Below, in pieces: positions 11,236 through 22,735 of a stretch of DNA of 64,000 nucleotides. Position numbers and translations under genes: made by a program. The stretch's first letter is position 1, and every line of letters begins with the position of its first letter. The notes below the pieces were generated by a model. That model made no database searches. It was not told the DNA's origin and saw only the letters and a program-made list of their open reading frames with translations. The DNA comes from Dioscorea cayenensis subsp. rotundata (Eukaryota > Streptophyta > Magnoliopsida > Dioscoreales > Dioscoreaceae): positions 6,793,501 to 6,857,500 of the forward strand of contig NC_052474.1 of assembly GCF_009730915.1 (NCBI RefSeq), in the 5' to 3' direction.

Positions 11236-13740
11236 CTCGAGACTTCTTGGGAGTTGGTGTTAGGCGAGATATGTGAGCGATGGGGTCTCGAAAGTTTCCC
11301 TTGTCGAGGGTGAAGTTTATCACACCGGATGGATATAAAGCGGTTTGTCGATAGAAAAGCGATGTTGACTTCCGGTGAGATGTGTCACGTGCACTCCATC
11401 TTCAAATGCGGTGTAGTTGATCTTGTTGTCGAGGAGCAGACGATGTGCCATTGCGGAATCCTAATGAAAAGCGAGTTTTACTCGTTGTAAGTTCCTTCTC
11501 TTTTATTTGATCGATTGTATGGGTTCATTATTGTTTAAATATATCGATTCTTGCTTAACATATTGTACTATTCGTTTCGTTAATTGGTAACGGTTTAAGT
11601 ATTTAATTTAACGTTTAAATATTGGCATTATCCCTTAAATATTATATTCTCCAGCTTAATATATTGATCTTTTCATTTTGGTGAAGTGTTGGCGGGGAAT
11701 TCGGATTCTGCGAGTGCTCCCAGTTCGATCCCATGGTGACCACGGCGGTGTGGGATGTCTTCCATCCTCGTCGAGATCATTACGAAGTCTTTGTCGTTGG
11801 ATATTGGACAACGTTTTGGCGAGTGTGGAACATTTTCGGGGACGTACTTGAAATCATGCAATCAAGCGGAATTTTTGACTTCAAATTCATAAAGAGCGAA
11901 AAACATCGGGTGGCTGTGGAATCTGCTGCCGAGTGGTTGTCGTTAGGCGCCTTCATGCTTCAAAAGAGTATAATAAAAAAATACTTTTCGGAATCAAGAC
12001 AATCAACCCGTCACACACTTGCGGTGGTGGCATAGGTTCGGCGTCACATCGGAAAGCGTCCAAAAAATGGGTAAGCGCCACGAGTGATTCGAAGCTCGAG
12101 GACCGGCCCTTGTACAAGGCCATCGACATTCAGAAGGACATGTTGCGAGAACATGGTGTCCACATACCATACAAGCGAGGCTTGGTTGGGGAAAAGAGCA
12201 TGCCGGGTGGTCCTCGGCGGCGGTGACATCTCCACTCATGTTGTTTGCTTTGGTATGTGGATAAGGTGGGCTGAGACAAATCCGGCAGCGTTGCGATCGT
12301 GGAAAGAGGCGGTGATCGTTTTTAGGCGTGCGTTCTTTTTCTTTTCGGTAGCGTGTATTGTGGGATTCGAGAGGGCTTGCGGGGCCGCTGCTTTGTTTCT
12401 CGATGGTACCCACCTCCTTGGAAAAATATCGGGAGTGCACTCTTTGGGTGCCCGAGGGAAAGATGGAAACAATGGTTTTTCCACGTCGCCTTGGTATAGT
12501 CGACAACGAGACCCGATGCCAATTGGACTTGGTTACGTATCTAAGTTAGGCGATGCTTTTATACGAGGAAGGAGATTATCATGAGATAATTACCTTCGTG
12601 TCGAGACGAGTCGAAGGGCCTTGTAAGCGCAATTGCGAGAGTCTTCCCTTCTTCGCCACATGCATCTGTCTTCGACATTTTGGAGGCCAATTTTATGAAA
12701 AGCCAATGTCGAGACTTGGGAAGGCATTGAGGGATGAGTCTTGGTCGATATGCTTCCGCATTGCGTGGGCATCCACGGCTAAAGATTTCGATGATACTGA
12801 GTGAATGAGCTGCGAGGCCGCATCACTGAAGCTCATCATTTGGTTGATTAATAAATCGGATATAGCACATTGGTCGAATTATCTATTCGGGAGGTGATCG
12901 TTGGGGTGAGATGTATTCAAATGTCGCGAGTCGTTCAATGCTTGGATCAAAGAAGCTCGTCGTTTTACCGGTGGCGAAAATGGTCGACTCCATAAGTCTG
13001 CGAATTTTTGATTTACACTTAACATTTAGTGTTACCCTTTAAAATGTTTCCATCTTTGTTTAATTAGACTTCTCCGACATTAGATATTGATCTTATCGTT
13101 TAACTTTTTTTAGAATAATGTTTAAACAGGTTCACGAATTATTTAACCATCACTATCTTTGTTTAACGTTATTTGTAGGGTACAGAGTTGATGCGCATGT
13201 TATGTAGCAGGCGTGAGCAAGCGAACAAATGGGAGACCTACTTATGCCCGGACATACATTCGAAAGGTAGAGATAATTGTTGAGGATAGCGAAATCTTGG
13301 CGTTGAGTCGTTGTGTCGATGATCGTTCACAGTGATCGACCCGGTCGCGACAACTACTGTGGATCTTGCCATCGGAACTTGTTCATGTCGAAGGTGGCAA
13401 GTTTATGGTATCCCTTGCAAACACGCTTTGCTGCTGCAATAATGCGAGACGAGACACCAGCGTTCATCGATTTATTAGCGGCTACTTCACAGTCGACAAT
13501 TACAAGCTGGCGTATAAGGAAGCTATATTCCCCATACCCGGCGATGGCGGGCCTTTGAGGCGGAAATCGTGAGCTTCGTTTGCGACCGCTGTGGCGAGAA
13601 AAGCGACTGGGCGTCCTAGAGCGAAAGAGGATCGAGTCGCAAGAGTTTGATGTCCATGAGTTACATTGCGACCGCTGCCATGGATCCGGTCATGATCAGT
13701 AGATCTTGTAATGAAAGCTGTCGCCGACTAGGCATTGTAA
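11174..13740 (+). pseudogene. MULE 2 transposase, degenerate
   Basis: A MuDR-family transposase. The first exon probably starts at ATG 11174 (MENFFAVLL) and ends near 11486 at a GTAAGTT donor. A conserved block at 12010-12210 reads HTCGG, then DRPLYKAIDIQKDMLREHG. The catalytic core follows (about 12385-12480) with FLDGTHLLGK and GKDGNNG, so the first Asp is kept here. Next come the CLRH-like block near 12665, a MYSNV-SFNAWI-like block near 12910-12960, an A/T-rich intron (about 13000-13180, acceptor TTTGTAG), a SWIM finger (CSCRRWQV then C-x-H, near 13370-13440) and a CCHC knuckle near 13670-13720. Many one- or two-base indels break the frame. The indels may be partly sequencing errors (see findings). 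Confidence 0.82.
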
Positions 13741-14227
13741 ATAAAGTGACTTCTAAAGAGAAACAATTTGAATTGATTTGCCCGATTTTTCATATATTTA
13801 AACTCTTATTCTTCGATGTTATCCGTTATTTAAAGCGAGGCAGTGTTATGTTAAGCAGAGAACACTGTAATTTTTAAATGTTTCAAGCTGATATTTAAAG
13901 CGATATATGGTAAAGTTAAATAATTAAAATGAAAATGTAAAACAATCACACGCCATGGATCCGGTCACGATCGTAGATCTTGTAATGAAAGCTCATCGCC
14001 GACTAGGCATTGTAAATAAAGATGACTTCTAAAGAGAAACAATTTGAATTGATTTGCCAATTTTTTTCATATATTTAAACTCTTATTCTTCACGAGTGTT
14101 ATCGAGTTATTTAAACAGAGGCAGTGTTATGTTAAGCAGAGAACACTGTAATTTTTAAGCTGATTTTCAAAGCTGATATTTAAGCGATATATGGTAAAAG
14201 TTAAATAATTAAGCTGAAATGTAAACA
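13679..14227 (+). repeat. Tandem duplication of about 274 bp at the transposase 3' end
   Basis: CCATGGATCCGGTCA begins at 13679 and again at 13953. The two copies match through AGATCTTGTAATGAAAGCT, GGCATTGTAAATAAAG and the TTAAGCAGAGAACACTG block. They differ by small indels clustered at C-x-G sites. Confidence 0.85.
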
Positions 14228-14439
14228 ATCACACTGTAGATTAAACAATGAAATGAAACGAAATGGAATTTAACATGCTTTACAATTGAAAACAAACAAA
14301 ATTTACATTGACATGTACAAGTCATGTTCAACGAAAAATGAAAACAATGAATTGAATACAAGTCTTGTTCTGCGAAAACAAAATTTAACCCGCTTGGACG
14401 ACCCCCACTTTTCTCATGGAGCCTGGCTGCCCTCCCTCC

Positions 14440-17400
14440 TTAAGTATCCGGGTAACATACTTTAATCTCGAGTAAGGAACGATACATGCTGCGGTGGCCG
14501 TAGCTTCTCACCCCAAAGTAATTGCTCGATAAACCGCATGACATAGGCAGGCGTGATCGGCGCTTCCTTGTTTTTTGCCGTGGGGTTTCCATGTCGATGC
14601 GGGGAGTGGGTACTGCTGATCGCTCGACTCGCCGAACTCCATATCGGCGAGCAGTGTCGAATAGATTCCATTGTCGAGATATGCAAGTTGAGATTAACAT
14701 ACCGAATTAAATAACAAACACTATCGATCGGAATAATTAAAGAACTTACCATGTCCAAGCGCGTCTTTTTCGTACCCAGCGCATGAAGAATAATGCATGT
14801 ATTCTTGTTTTGTCATTGTCGAGGACGACGACATGGAAGTGGCCATTCATTATTATCGGGAGGATGACAATTTGAACTTCATGCAAAGCTGCGCTGACAT
14901 CTCCGATCATAGCCATGAGTTGTCTCATGTGCGTCGTCATGCTTTTGACATAAAGCAGCGCTAGCGGTCTTATGATGGGCGCGCTTCTTGTAGGGATATG
15001 GCACTTTGCTCAGCGACTTTTGTATTATGCATACAAAAGCGTCCATCACATCATCTGTGACCATCTCCTTCCCCTCAGCGAGTGTATAAATTGGACCCGT
15101 GTGGTCGTGGCAGCGTCGTTCTTCCACACGGCAGTCTTTGAGATTAAGCGATAACGAGATATAATTAGACCATATTCTAAATAGTTAAATGATATTATCA
15201 ATGTTCGAAATGATATTATAAATAATTAAGCGTTAAGTAGAAAACTTAAAGCGATAACATATAAACATTTAAAACAATATCAATAGAAAGTTAAACACTA
15301 TAAACAAAATTTAAACACTATCATGAAAACTTTAAACTTACACATCCATACGGCGATTAAGGAAGATCCTCATCAACTCCTGCTTTCGTACTTGTTAAAG
15401 GCGAGATTGACCAACCCATTTTTTTCTTCTTGGAGCGAAGACTTGCGAGACCGTCTTGTCCCATTGTTGATTGGCCTTGATCATCTCTCGCGTTGATCGG
15501 TCGGGGGTCTTCATGGGAGCCGCTGTCGTTGAGCCTTGAAGGTGTTGACACCGGCCCGCATCTTCCTTCGATCGCGGGGGACGGCGGCGACAACATCAAC
15601 CCAGTGGACACATCCTTACGTGGTTGTTCTTGTTGTGGGATTGTGTACGGCCCGATGCGGGGGACGAGCGGCGACGACATCAGCTCGTAGACACATCCTT
15701 ACATGGTTTTTGTTGTTGTGGGATTGTGTCACGCTTTGATCTGTGTCTGATCGGCCCGGCCCGCGACCCGCGACAGCGAATCAACTATCTTCTCGGTAGT
15801 GGCCGCGGCAGCGGCATCATCGGGAGACAAATCCTTAGCTTGTTCTTGTTCTTCAGGGATTGTGTCCGTCTTTGATGCATGATCTCGGCGGCCGGTTCCA
15901 GCGGGTCGGGGATTTCGTTAACAAGAGAGTTAACGATCTTTTTCCACCTGGCGGCAGCCACATCATCTCGATGTCCTCCACCGTCATGGCCATGTCATCA
16001 GCGGCGAGCAGACTCGATACTGACATCGGCCGCCGATGGTTTTGCTATTGTTTCATCGTCGGTCGGCGGTGGAGACGAGAGCGATATTGTTCTCCTCTTT
16101 TTCGCAAGTCTCTTCGAATGTGGCCGTCTTGGAATGGCCACCCCGATGATGTCGTCGTCGTCAAATTCCGGTGCCTCGTTCGTCCGGGTGCTTGATTGTT
16201 TGGAGGGGCGGCGCGATCGATTGTGAGCGTCCTTCGAGCCTCGACCACGGCGGCAAGCGAGAAACTTCGATCGTCAATATCGCAGCGCGCTGCATAAGAG
16301 TTGCGATGACATCTTTCGCCTAATGTCGCCGGTGAGGGTGCGCGGTCGGAGGGTCGCCATGGTCGGTGCCATGATCGGAGGCATCGTTGTCGTGGTAGGG
16401 AGGGGTCGTTGCGATCGGGCGTGGTGGGGGAGGGCTTCTCGGCGTCGAGGAATGCGTGCGCGTGGTGGGGTGGAAAGTGCGAGAGCGGGGTTGGCCCGCG
16501 CGATAGAGGGCTGCCCTCTCATCACTGCTTCGAGCAAGTGGTTCGGGAGCGATAGCATCCATCCGTCGGTTGGCCCCAACATATATTTCTTCTTGACACT
16601 TTCGTCGGGAACCACTTTCAGGGAAACTAACATATGTAAAACCAAACAATTTCAGTGAAATCATTCGAGTTTAAACTATAACAACTAAAGTTAAACATAG
16701 TTTTTTATATATTAAACATTATCGAATTTATTTAAAGCGGAGAAACACAATGTTTAAACCTTTATTAATAAGTTTTTACGATAAATAACACATTTAAACG
16801 CTAAATAAAATGTTTAAACATTAAAGACTTATGTTAAACATTGTCCATGATTTATTACCTCTTTTTCCTTGACGATGACAAGTTGGTTTCTCACAGTCAG
16901 CTTGCTTAGGTAACTACTTTCACCGTAGCACGACATCCTTGGGATCTTGCTGAATCGGACTTTCTTTCCGTTCGGTCATCTCGTAAAACCATCGTTAAGC
17001 GCTGACCGAGCACCCCTTAATATATCCTGTGTTGGTCTTCTTCCGGCGCATCTATCTTGCACTCGGCGGTTTGCTTGTGGAATGTCCTCCATCGACCACT
17101 TGTCTGTCGCTGCGCCCATGCGTATCGCCCCATGGCGGGTAGATCATCGACATAATCAGCGATCCGATTCGGAACCGAGCATGATGTATTTGGGAAGAGG
17201 GCTGTACCCATGAAAGTACACCATCGGGAGTTTGACAAAAATTTTTCTTCTTCCCCTCTCATCGAACAAGTTGGACAGAGGCGCTCTTGATGGAGTCTCA
17301 GTGTCTCTCATAGGGTTTTTGATAAATACCTACCTTGAACCTAGGCGGATTTTATTCTTCTTAAAACACAGTTGCGTCGCCATCTAGCGTGAGACCAAGA

Positions 17401-17640
17401 GCGAGGGGCCACATCTTGAGGGCTGAAACTCGTGCAGCTTTTCCCCGATCCACGAATTTATTGAGTGCGGCCATCGTACCTTTGCAATAGAGAATCAAGA
17501 AGGGCCCTCTCTTGGTAGATAGCTTCGATTCGGTGAATCTGCATAGCGGTGTCCTTCGGATGATCTCCCGAGTGTCGAGGGTCATGTTATCTTTCAATTG
17601 ACTAAAGGTCTCCGCTCCAGGTGTCAAATAGCATCGCCCG
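14440..17640 (-). pseudogene. ULP1-like cysteine protease (peptidase C48) gene in MULE 2, degenerate
   Basis: Transcribed convergently to the transposase. Upstream part (17640-17340): an REIIRRTPL block and LALGLTLDGDATVF, resembling the N-terminal domain (DUF1985 or plant-mobile-domain type) of KI-MULE proteins. 17262-16900: YVDDLPAMGRYAWAQ and a basic, Trp-containing segment. 16660-15360: low-complexity Pro/Ser/Arg/Asp-rich linker. 15127-14746: the protease core with a GHFHVVVLDNDK stretch supplying the expected His and Asp. 14600-14470: YVMRFIEQLLWGEKLRPP. The catalytic Cys can be read just upstream of this block only in another frame (DHAC, near 14545). The gene is split into many frames. 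The C48 assignment is strong for the core and moderate for the N-terminal part. Confidence 0.68.
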
Positions 17641-18504
17641 TTAACTAGGTTGACCGCCCGTAGTCAAAAAGCTGCGACAATAACAACACATTAAGCGGAA
17701 ATATAAGATTTTTAAGCGGTAACATTCGGTTAATAAGCGGAGATATCATTTGTTAAAGCAGAGAACTAGTTTATTAAGCGAGACAACAATACTTAAGCGA
17801 GACAACAAAATTTTAAGCGTAACATCTCATTTGTTAAGCGTAAACCTCATTTTTAAAAAGCGAAACCATATCAAATGAAAGGGGAATTGTACATTATAAA
17901 TATTACACAAATCATAACAATCGAAAAAAACTATTCCGATAGTGTATCTGAGACGAAAGCGCAAAAACAACACAAAAACCCTAGCCCGAGAAAATCTCCC
18001 GTGAGACTAACAAAACCCCGGAGAAATCCCGCATGAGACTTGATATCTTCCAACAAAAAGCAGGAGCACAAAAACAAAAAGCAGAAAAAAATCTTTCTTT
18101 GTAACAGAACAGTTAACATAAAACCATACTCGATACCTTAGTTTGCAAGCGATGAAATACCAACTACTTAGCGCGAGGGACTTCTCCTTGAGATCTTTGG
18201 TGGAAAGGGAAAAAGCTACGATTCAGAGGCTGGCGCGGTAGAGACAACCCGGAGGCGAGCTTGGAAATGGTTTAGCGAAGACTCTAGTTGAGAAAAATAA
18301 CTAAAAGGCTCCGATGAAATTTCCTCTCTTGGGGTTACCCTCACGGAAAAACCCCCACTTCCTCTCATCTGCTCGAAATGGTTGCGAGTCGCGACTCCCC
18401 ATGCAAGGGCATTTTTTTGTCCATAAAATTTTTAAAAATAACACCGTTGACATCCAGATTCACATGCTTTGGGGGTTGAAAAGCATGGAAATAAAAAGAA
18501 AAGG

Positions 18505-18580
18505 GGTTTTAGGGGAGTGCAAAACTAGCAGGTAGTTTTTGGCAATAATGCAAACTTAGAGGGTGTTTTTGGCAATTTCC
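18505..18580 (-). repeat. Right terminal inverted repeat of MULE 2
   Basis: Inverted partner of the left end of MULE 2. The outer edge is placed at about 18580 by alignment only, because no target duplication was found. Confidence 0.65.
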
Positions 18581-18751
18581 ACTAACCATAATAACAACAA
18601 TAATAAACAATAATAAATAAACAATAATAACAATCAATAGAAACAGAAGTAGAAAAAGAGGAAGAAGAGAAAATATAAATAAAAATAAGAAAAATTATAA
18701 ATAAATAAAGAAGTAGAATAATACATAATAATAATTATAAATATATAAATA

Positions 18752-19751
18752 NNNNNNNNNNNNNNNNNNNNNNNNNNNNNNNNNNNNNNNNNNNNNNNNN
18801 NNNNNNNNNNNNNNNNNNNNNNNNNNNNNNNNNNNNNNNNNNNNNNNNNNNNNNNNNNNNNNNNNNNNNNNNNNNNNNNNNNNNNNNNNNNNNNNNNNNN
18901 NNNNNNNNNNNNNNNNNNNNNNNNNNNNNNNNNNNNNNNNNNNNNNNNNNNNNNNNNNNNNNNNNNNNNNNNNNNNNNNNNNNNNNNNNNNNNNNNNNNN
19001 NNNNNNNNNNNNNNNNNNNNNNNNNNNNNNNNNNNNNNNNNNNNNNNNNNNNNNNNNNNNNNNNNNNNNNNNNNNNNNNNNNNNNNNNNNNNNNNNNNNN
19101 NNNNNNNNNNNNNNNNNNNNNNNNNNNNNNNNNNNNNNNNNNNNNNNNNNNNNNNNNNNNNNNNNNNNNNNNNNNNNNNNNNNNNNNNNNNNNNNNNNNN
19201 NNNNNNNNNNNNNNNNNNNNNNNNNNNNNNNNNNNNNNNNNNNNNNNNNNNNNNNNNNNNNNNNNNNNNNNNNNNNNNNNNNNNNNNNNNNNNNNNNNNN
19301 NNNNNNNNNNNNNNNNNNNNNNNNNNNNNNNNNNNNNNNNNNNNNNNNNNNNNNNNNNNNNNNNNNNNNNNNNNNNNNNNNNNNNNNNNNNNNNNNNNNN
19401 NNNNNNNNNNNNNNNNNNNNNNNNNNNNNNNNNNNNNNNNNNNNNNNNNNNNNNNNNNNNNNNNNNNNNNNNNNNNNNNNNNNNNNNNNNNNNNNNNNNN
19501 NNNNNNNNNNNNNNNNNNNNNNNNNNNNNNNNNNNNNNNNNNNNNNNNNNNNNNNNNNNNNNNNNNNNNNNNNNNNNNNNNNNNNNNNNNNNNNNNNNNN
19601 NNNNNNNNNNNNNNNNNNNNNNNNNNNNNNNNNNNNNNNNNNNNNNNNNNNNNNNNNNNNNNNNNNNNNNNNNNNNNNNNNNNNNNNNNNNNNNNNNNNN
19701 NNNNNNNNNNNNNNNNNNNNNNNNNNNNNNNNNNNNNNNNNNNNNNNNNNN
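18752..19751. other. Assembly gap of 1000 N
   Basis: Exactly 1000 undetermined bases, the usual size of a scaffolding placeholder, so true distance is unknown. The 170 bases before it are AAT/AATA-rich simple sequence, which may have stopped the assembly. Confidence 0.98.
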
Positions 19752-19761
19752 ATAATATAAT

Positions 19762-19955
19762 TGTGGGCTCTTTTTTTTCCACCCTGCTTTTAATTTGGAT
19801 ATGACCGGTTAAAAAGCATGGATCACAAATCAAATTTTAATATTTTATAGACTTCAAGGGATTATGGGTTCATGACTTCCATTAGGGGCAAGCCCCTAAT
19901 GTTAATTACCCTGGACATTGTCACAGGAACCTCCGATTAAGAAAATAAGTGTGAA
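19762..19955 (+). repeat. Left copy of a ~200-bp inverted end (TGTGGGCTC...)
   Basis: Starts TGTGGGCTC and matches the reverse complement of 35857-36046. Shared blocks include ATGACCGGTT, AAGCATGGATCACAAATCAA, GGGGCAAGCCCC and AGGAACCTCCGATTAAGAAA. Similarity stops near 19955. It could be an LTR start or the TIR of one large element. The gap ends ten bases upstream, so the left flank cannot be read. Confidence 0.85.
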
Positions 19956-20149
19956 GAAAGAAACAGATTCTGACAAATAAATTTCATTCATGAATTCATA
20001 CACTTCATTGAAAGTACAAGAAGTTTGGAATTTAATCATCTTGACGCAACAATAATTGTAGTTTTTTATCTCCTTCCGACTATTTCGCCGAAAATCGCGC
20101 TTTGACTTTTGTTGACTTTTGGTCTTCGTCAACGGTTAAAATATGCATC

Positions 20150-21570
20150 TTGAACATGACTTAGAAACTGGTGAAGTTGTGTCTTGGATATTTGGATTTG
20201 TGTCTTGGACTTGATTTGGAACTTGATTCGATTCTTCATAAGCTTCGGCCTTCAGGCTTGTGAAACTTTTTGCAACTTGTGAACTCTCAACGCTTTTATC
20301 CTTGAGGGTTGTTGAGCTCATTTGTTGATTTATTTGAAACTTGAAACTTGGGCATTGAGCTTGCATCTTGGATTTGATTTGGAAATTGATTTGATTTTTT
20401 ATAAGCTTCGGCTTTCAGGCTTGTGAGGCTTTTTTGCAACTTGTAAACTCTTCAACACTTTAACTTTGAGGTTGCTGAGCTCATTTGTTGATTTGTTTGA
20501 AATTTGGATCTTTGATTTTGCATCTTAGATTTTGACTTAGATTTCAAGCTGTGGATTCCCTATGTTGATGAATCACAAACTTGGTTTGACTTTTCATGAG
20601 CTTCGCCTATCATGCTTGTAAAGCTTTTTGCAATTTGTGAACTCTTCAACATTTTAATTTTGAGGTTGTTGAGCTCATTTCTTGACTTGTTTGAAATTTG
20701 TATCTTGAACTTTGAAACTTGCATTTTTTGGGCATTTGAACTTGAATCTTGTATTTGATTTGAATTTCAAGTTGTAGATTCTCTGCATTGATGAATCACA
20801 AACTTTGCTTGGCTTTTCATGAACTTCGGTTTTTATGCTTGTGAAGCTTTTTTGCAACTTGTGAACTCTTCAACACTTTAACTTTGAAGTTGTTGAGCTC
20901 ATTGGTTGACTTGTTTGAAACTTGGAACTTGGACTTTTCGGCTTTGCATCTTGAATTTGATTTGGAACTTGATTTGATTTTTTTATAAGCTTCGGCCTTC
21001 AGGCTTGTGAGGCTTTTTGCAACTTGTGAACTCTTCAACGCTTTAACTCGAGGGTTGTTGAGCTCATTTGTTGATTTGTTTGAAACTTGGGACTTGGACT
21101 TTGAACTTGCATCTTGGATTTAATTTGAAACTTGATTTGATTTCTTTATAAGCTTTGGGCTTCAGGCTTATGAGAGTTTTTGCAACTTGTGAACTCTTCA
21201 ACACTTTAACTTTGAGGTTGTTGAGCTCGTTTATCTTGGATGTTTTGAGTTTGTCTTGAATTTGATCTGGACTTTAAGTTATAGATTCTCTGCATTGAGG
21301 AATCGCAAACATGGTTTGGCTTTTCATGAACTTCAGCTTTTATGCTTGTGAAGCTTTTTACAACTTGTGAACTCTTCAACTCTTCATCCTTGAGGTTGTT
21401 GGGTTCATTTGTTGAATTTTCATTCTTTGATTTGATTTGGAACTTGATTTGGAACTTGATTTGATTTTTCATAAGGTTCGGCCTTCAGGCTTGTGAAACT
21501 TTTGGTAACTTGTGAACTCTTCAACACTGTAATCTTGAGGTTGTTGAGCTCATCTGTCGATTCATCATTT
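20150..21570 (-). repeat. Degenerate tandem array A, eight monomers of ~145-225 bp
   Basis: The block AACTTGTGAACTCTTCAAC recurs about eight times (near 20275, 20438, 20632, 20857, 21022, 21184, 21361, 21507). Each is followed by a TTGAGGTTGTTGAGCTCATT-like string. On the minus strand several monomers keep an open frame and encode a polar repeat with SSQVAKSFTSLKAEAYE, joined by Gln/Asn/Lys-rich linkers. The minus ORFs at 20136-20366, 20817-21038 and 21206-21472 are pieces of it. It resembles no protein family I know. Confidence 0.85.
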
Positions 21571-21659
21571 TTTTAATGCCTTGATTTTGATTTTATTTTT
21601 TTCTTCTTTTTTTTTGTTTTAGAATGCTTTGTTTTTGAAGGTCTTGAAATTGCTTTGTC

Positions 21660-22510
21660 ACTTTAAGGAGAGTTAATGGCCTCAAAAATGGTCCATGAGC
21701 TCAAAAAAGAATTTTATGGGTTTTGGAATTTTTTTCATCCCTTCTAAGTGAGTCAATGGCCCTCAAACAGAGTCCATGAGCTCAAAAGAGAGTTTTAAGG
21801 GTTTTTGAAATTTTTTTCATCACTCGAGAGAGTCAATGGCCTCAAACAGGGGTCCATGAGCTCAAAAAGAGTTTTAAGGGTTTTTGGAATTTTTTTCATA
21901 CCACTCCTAAGAGAGTCGATGGCCTCAAATTGGGTCCTTGAGCTCAAAGAGAGTTTTAAGGGATTTTGGATTCTTTTTATCACTCCAAAGAGAGTCAATG
22001 GCCTCAAACAGGGTCCATGCGCTCAAAGAGTTTTAAGGGTTTTGGAATTTTTCATCACTCCTAAGAGAGTCAATGGCCTCAAACAGGGTCCATCAGCTCA
22101 AAAAGAGTTTTAAGGGTTTTGGAATTTTTTCATCACTCCTAAGAGAGTCAATGGCCTCAAACAGGGGTCCACCGGCTCAAAAGAGTTTTTAGGGTTTTAG
22201 AATTTTTTCGTCACTCGAAAGAGAGTCAATGGCCTCAAATAAGGTCCCATGAGCTCAAAAGAGAGTTTTTAAAGGGGTTTTGGAATTTTTTTCATCACTC
22301 GAAAGAGAGTCAATGGTCTCAAATAGGGTCCATGAGCTCAAAAGAGAGTTTTAAGGGTTTTGGAATTTTTTATCACTCCTAAGAGAGTCGATGGCCTCAA
22401 ACAGTATCCATCAGCTCAAAGAGAGTTTTAAGGGTTTTGGAATTTTTCATCGCTCCTAAGAGAGTTAATGACCTCAAACCGGGTCCATGAGCTCAAAGAG
22501 AGTTTTAAAA
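21660..22510 (+). repeat. Tandem array B, eleven ~79-bp monomers
   Basis: The core GAGTCAATGGCCTCAAA recurs at about 79-bp steps (near 21670, 21749, 21831, 21914, 21989, 22068, 22147, 22227, 22308, 22388, 22464). It is joined to CATGAGCTCAAA, GAGTTTTAAGGGTTTTGG and AATTTTTTTCATCACTC. Monomers differ by small indels. The ORFs read in either direction are repeat translations, not genes. Confidence 0.9.
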
Positions 22511-22735
22511 GGATCTTCAATAGCCCATCCGCTTCCGTGACTGTTAAGAGTCAATGAAGAGACCCTCTCAAGGAGAGCAGTCGATATGCATTAGACGTCA
22601 CGGTAAGCTTAAGGGGGTCTTTAAGAGTCTTCAACAGTCCATTCGCTTCTGTGACTATCACGAGGTAATGGGGAGGCCCTCTCAAGGAGAGCAGTCGCCA
22701 TACATTGGACATCACGGTAAGCTTAAGAGGGGGGG
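22511..22735 (+). repeat. Two-copy ~115-bp direct repeat
   Basis: Two copies share CTCTCAAGGAGAGCAGTCG and CACGGTAAGCTTAAG (first near 22565-22610, second near 22678-22728). Each CTCTCAAGGAGAG is itself a short palindrome. It sits immediately inside array B. Confidence 0.8.

Larger units (their letters stand above)
9037..18580 (+). mobile_element. MULE 2, Kaonashi-like, with transposase and ULP1-like gene
   Basis: The left end (9037 on, GGGAAAATTAC) pairs with the reverse complement of the right end (from about 18580, GGAAATTGCC). The match includes CCAAAAAC and TTTTGCAC-CCCCT blocks over about 75 bp. A weaker inverted match (TGCCCTTGCA) extends inward to about 9205 and 18400. A MULE transposase lies on the plus strand (11174-13740). 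A convergent minus-strand gene with a C48/ULP1-like protease domain lies at 14440-17640. MULEs carrying ULP1-like genes are known from plants (Kaonashi/KI-MULEs). I found no convincing 9-bp target duplication. The 5' portion is internally duplicated, and both genes are full of frameshifts. Confidence 0.8.

Noticed and set aside
18571..18600. 9-bp target duplication for MULE 2
   Set aside because: The bases outside 9037 (T/A-rich run) and outside 18580 (actaaccat) do not match, so no duplication is claimed.
18634..19833. Long minus-strand ORF across the first gap
   Set aside because: It is almost entirely undetermined sequence, so the ORF is an artefact of the Ns.
20150..22735. Regularly spaced repeats reminiscent of a CRISPR array
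   Set aside because: Plant nuclear context, monomers without unique spacers, and imperfect tandem structure.
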